A stretch of DNA of 64,000 nucleotides. Origin: Panopea generosa (Eukaryota; Mollusca; Bivalvia; Adapedonta; Hiatellidae). A program made the translations under genes and the position numbers. Below are positions 62,174-64,000 of the stretch, in pieces. Positions within the stretch are counted from its first letter, which is position 1. Each line of letters begins with the position of its first letter. The stretch is from contig CM055909.1 of NCBI GenBank assembly GCA_029582155.1, forward strand, positions 44,576,967 through 44,640,966. The letters run 5' to 3'. The notes below the pieces were generated by a model. It saw only the letters and a program-made list of their open reading frames with translations. It did not search any database and was not told the origin of the DNA.

Positions 62174-62308
62174 CACTACACTACACTACACTACACTACA
62201 CTACACTACACTACACTACACTACACTACACTACACTACACTACACTACACTACACTATACTCTACACTCTACACTACACTACACTACACTACACTACAC
62301 TACACTAC
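62174..62308. repeat. ACACT array, unit 5 (about 27 copies)
   Basis: Pentamer array with a short ATACTCTACACTCT interruption near 62,257. Confidence 0.95.
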
Positions 62309-63132
62309 AAATTGTCCGTATCGGTCTGACAATAAGACATATACCCGGTCCATGTTTCACCAACATGAACGTTAGTAAAGCAGCCAGGCGATCATGATTT
62401 TTGTCAAGTCCCAGTTAAACTGCATTTTGATTTCATTGATATGCATTACATAATAAATAAAATAACCAGTGAAACAGAAGCCTGTAAGTTATTGTTTTGT
62501 TCGTCAACCATTTTGGAAACACTGAACACGTAAAAACGGACACACTGTTGACCAGGGCTTGGCCCGGTTAGCTCTGTCGATAACGCGTCTGCCGATCAAT
62601 TCAGAAACCGCGAGTTCGAATCACCGTCCTGCCACAGTCAGCGTTATAATTGATTGCCATACGTTTCATACCGCTGATTCGCCTTGAGTTGCGGGTTCAA
62701 TCCCCAGCTCGATCCGATTGCCTCAAACACAAAAACAATCAATACTTATTCCACCCAGTAAGCGGACTCGAGATCAGAGTACTGGTTAAAATTCAAGGAT
62801 CCAAGGAAAGATTGGTTTCAATAACTAGTTATTTATTTGGTCTCTAGGGCATGAATATTTAACAAATAGTCAACTATCAGTAGTGTCGAAAGAGTTATTT
62901 CCCTTATCGTGCATAAAAAAATGACCATTGATCTAGTTAAGGTTCGTAAATAAACACATTTTCCAATCAGTTACACTGAGAATTTAAACATGTCGTAAAC
63001 TGAGTTGTAGTTCAACAATGTTTTGAATGTTTGTTTGATTTATCTGCGTAATTAATAGGAAACGGTGTTTAACAACAGAGCAATGGTAATCGTTTTGTGG
63101 GAGCTGCAGTAATCCTATTCTTGCAATCAATG
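62309..63132 (+). repeat. Macrosatellite tail 5 with SINE-like core
   Basis: tRNA-like core from 62,550 and a second GGGTTCAATCC box near 62,693. It lost about 13 bp (ATTCAAACAAACT) near 62,855. Confidence 0.85.
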
Positions 63133-63941
63133 ACGGTATTATTATATCTCAACCTAATGTCCATGTACGCTATTCTTTTATCTCAGCATAATGTCCATGC
63201 ATGTTAGTATTTTGTATAAGCTTAAGGTCCATGTATGATATTATATAACAGCCTGATGTCCATGTATGATATAATTATATATCAGCCTAATGTCCATTTA
63301 TAATATGATTATATTTCATTCTAATGTCCATGCATGCTATTCTTATATATTAGCCTAATGTTCATGCATGATATTGCTAAATCTCAGCCTAACGTCGATA
63401 CATGATATTTTATATATCAGCCTAATGTCTGTTTATGGTATTATTATATCTCAGCGTAATGTCCATGTGTGTTATACTTATATCTCAGCGTAATGTCCAT
63501 TCATGTTATTATTCTATCTCAGCCTAATGTCCATGTATGATATTATATAACACCCTAATGTCCATGTGTGTTATTATTAAACAGCTTAATGTGCATGCAT
63601 TGCATTATTATATTTTGGCCTACTGTCCATTAATGATATTTTTATATATCAGCGTAATGGACATTCATGTTATTATTCTATCTCAATCTAATGTCCATGT
63701 ATGATATTATAAAACAGTCTAATGTGCATGTATGACATTATTATATTTTGGCCTAATGTCCATTAATGATATTTTTATATATCAGTCTAATGTCCATGCA
63801 TGATATTCTTATATCAACTAAATGTTCATGTATGATATTACCATATCTCAGCCTAATGTCCATGTATGATGTCATTATATTTCATCCTTATGTCCATTTA
63901 TGCTATGATTATATCTCAGCCTAATGTCAATGCATGATATT
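63133..63941. repeat. 34-bp array 6 (about 24 copies)
   Basis: Same unit. It stops inside a unit at GATATTCAG, where SINE-like sequence begins. Confidence 0.95.
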
Positions 63942-64000
63942 CAGAAACCGAGAGTTCGAATCACCGTCCTGCAACAGTCAGCGTTATATTTAATTGACAT
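63942..64000 (+). repeat. Partial macrosatellite tail fused to 34-bp array
   Basis: AAACCGAGAGTTCGAATCAC and CGTCCTGCAACAGTCAGCG match the B-box region of the SINE-like core. They are joined directly to the 34-bp array without ACACT or the first part of the tail. The window ends inside it. Confidence 0.8.

Overview
The window is animal nuclear DNA with no intact host gene that I can support. It is AT-rich. It carries GT-AG introns, Tc1-type DNA transposons bounded by TA, a dead non-LTR retrotransposon, tRNA-derived SINEs and a very large load of minisatellites and microsatellites. The mix (a Mutator-like plus YqaJ-like protein, SINEs with a shared core, abundant tandem arrays) fits a marine mollusc, most likely a bivalve. 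That assignment is inference.

Layout. 1-2.2 kb is AT-rich non-coding DNA with a SINE remnant. 2.2-5.4 kb is a T-rich minisatellite built on a GTNANT hexamer. 5.4-8.3 kb holds a SINE head, a cluster of short hairpin repeats and a large imperfect palindrome (about 6.77-8.22 kb). 8.37-13.17 kb is a four-exon, decayed gene for a Mutator-like transposase domain joined to a YqaJ-like exonuclease domain. A small barrel-like module follows at 13.71-13.95 kb. 15.07-16.63 kb is a decayed Tc1-like transposon on the minus strand.

17.3-24.8 kb is a 7.3-kb array of a 54-bp G-rich unit with higher-order structure. 25.8-28.3 kb is a 33-bp array, followed by a SINE, a polypurine GATA-rich tract, an AT microsatellite, a 26-27-bp array and a 25-bp array (to 32.95 kb). 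33-40 kb is mostly unassigned non-coding DNA with SINEs, inverted repeats and small duplications.

From about 40 kb to the end the window is a composite macrosatellite. One repeating module is: an AATG tract with fixed flanks, an ACACT pentamer array, a SINE-like tail with two tRNA-promoter-like B boxes, then an array of a 34-bp unit. Six full tails occur, at mostly 3.8-4.3 kb spacing with one at 1.77 kb, and a seventh tail fragment starts at 63,942. The first copy is split by a 3.7-kb insertion holding a truncated LINE reverse transcriptase and a second Tc1-like element (42,031-43,513).

All protein-coding remnants belong to mobile elements and all carry stops, frameshifts or deletions. Very long open frames inside the 54-bp, 33-bp and T-rich arrays are best explained by units (or hexamer subunits) whose lengths are multiples of three and that lack stop codons.
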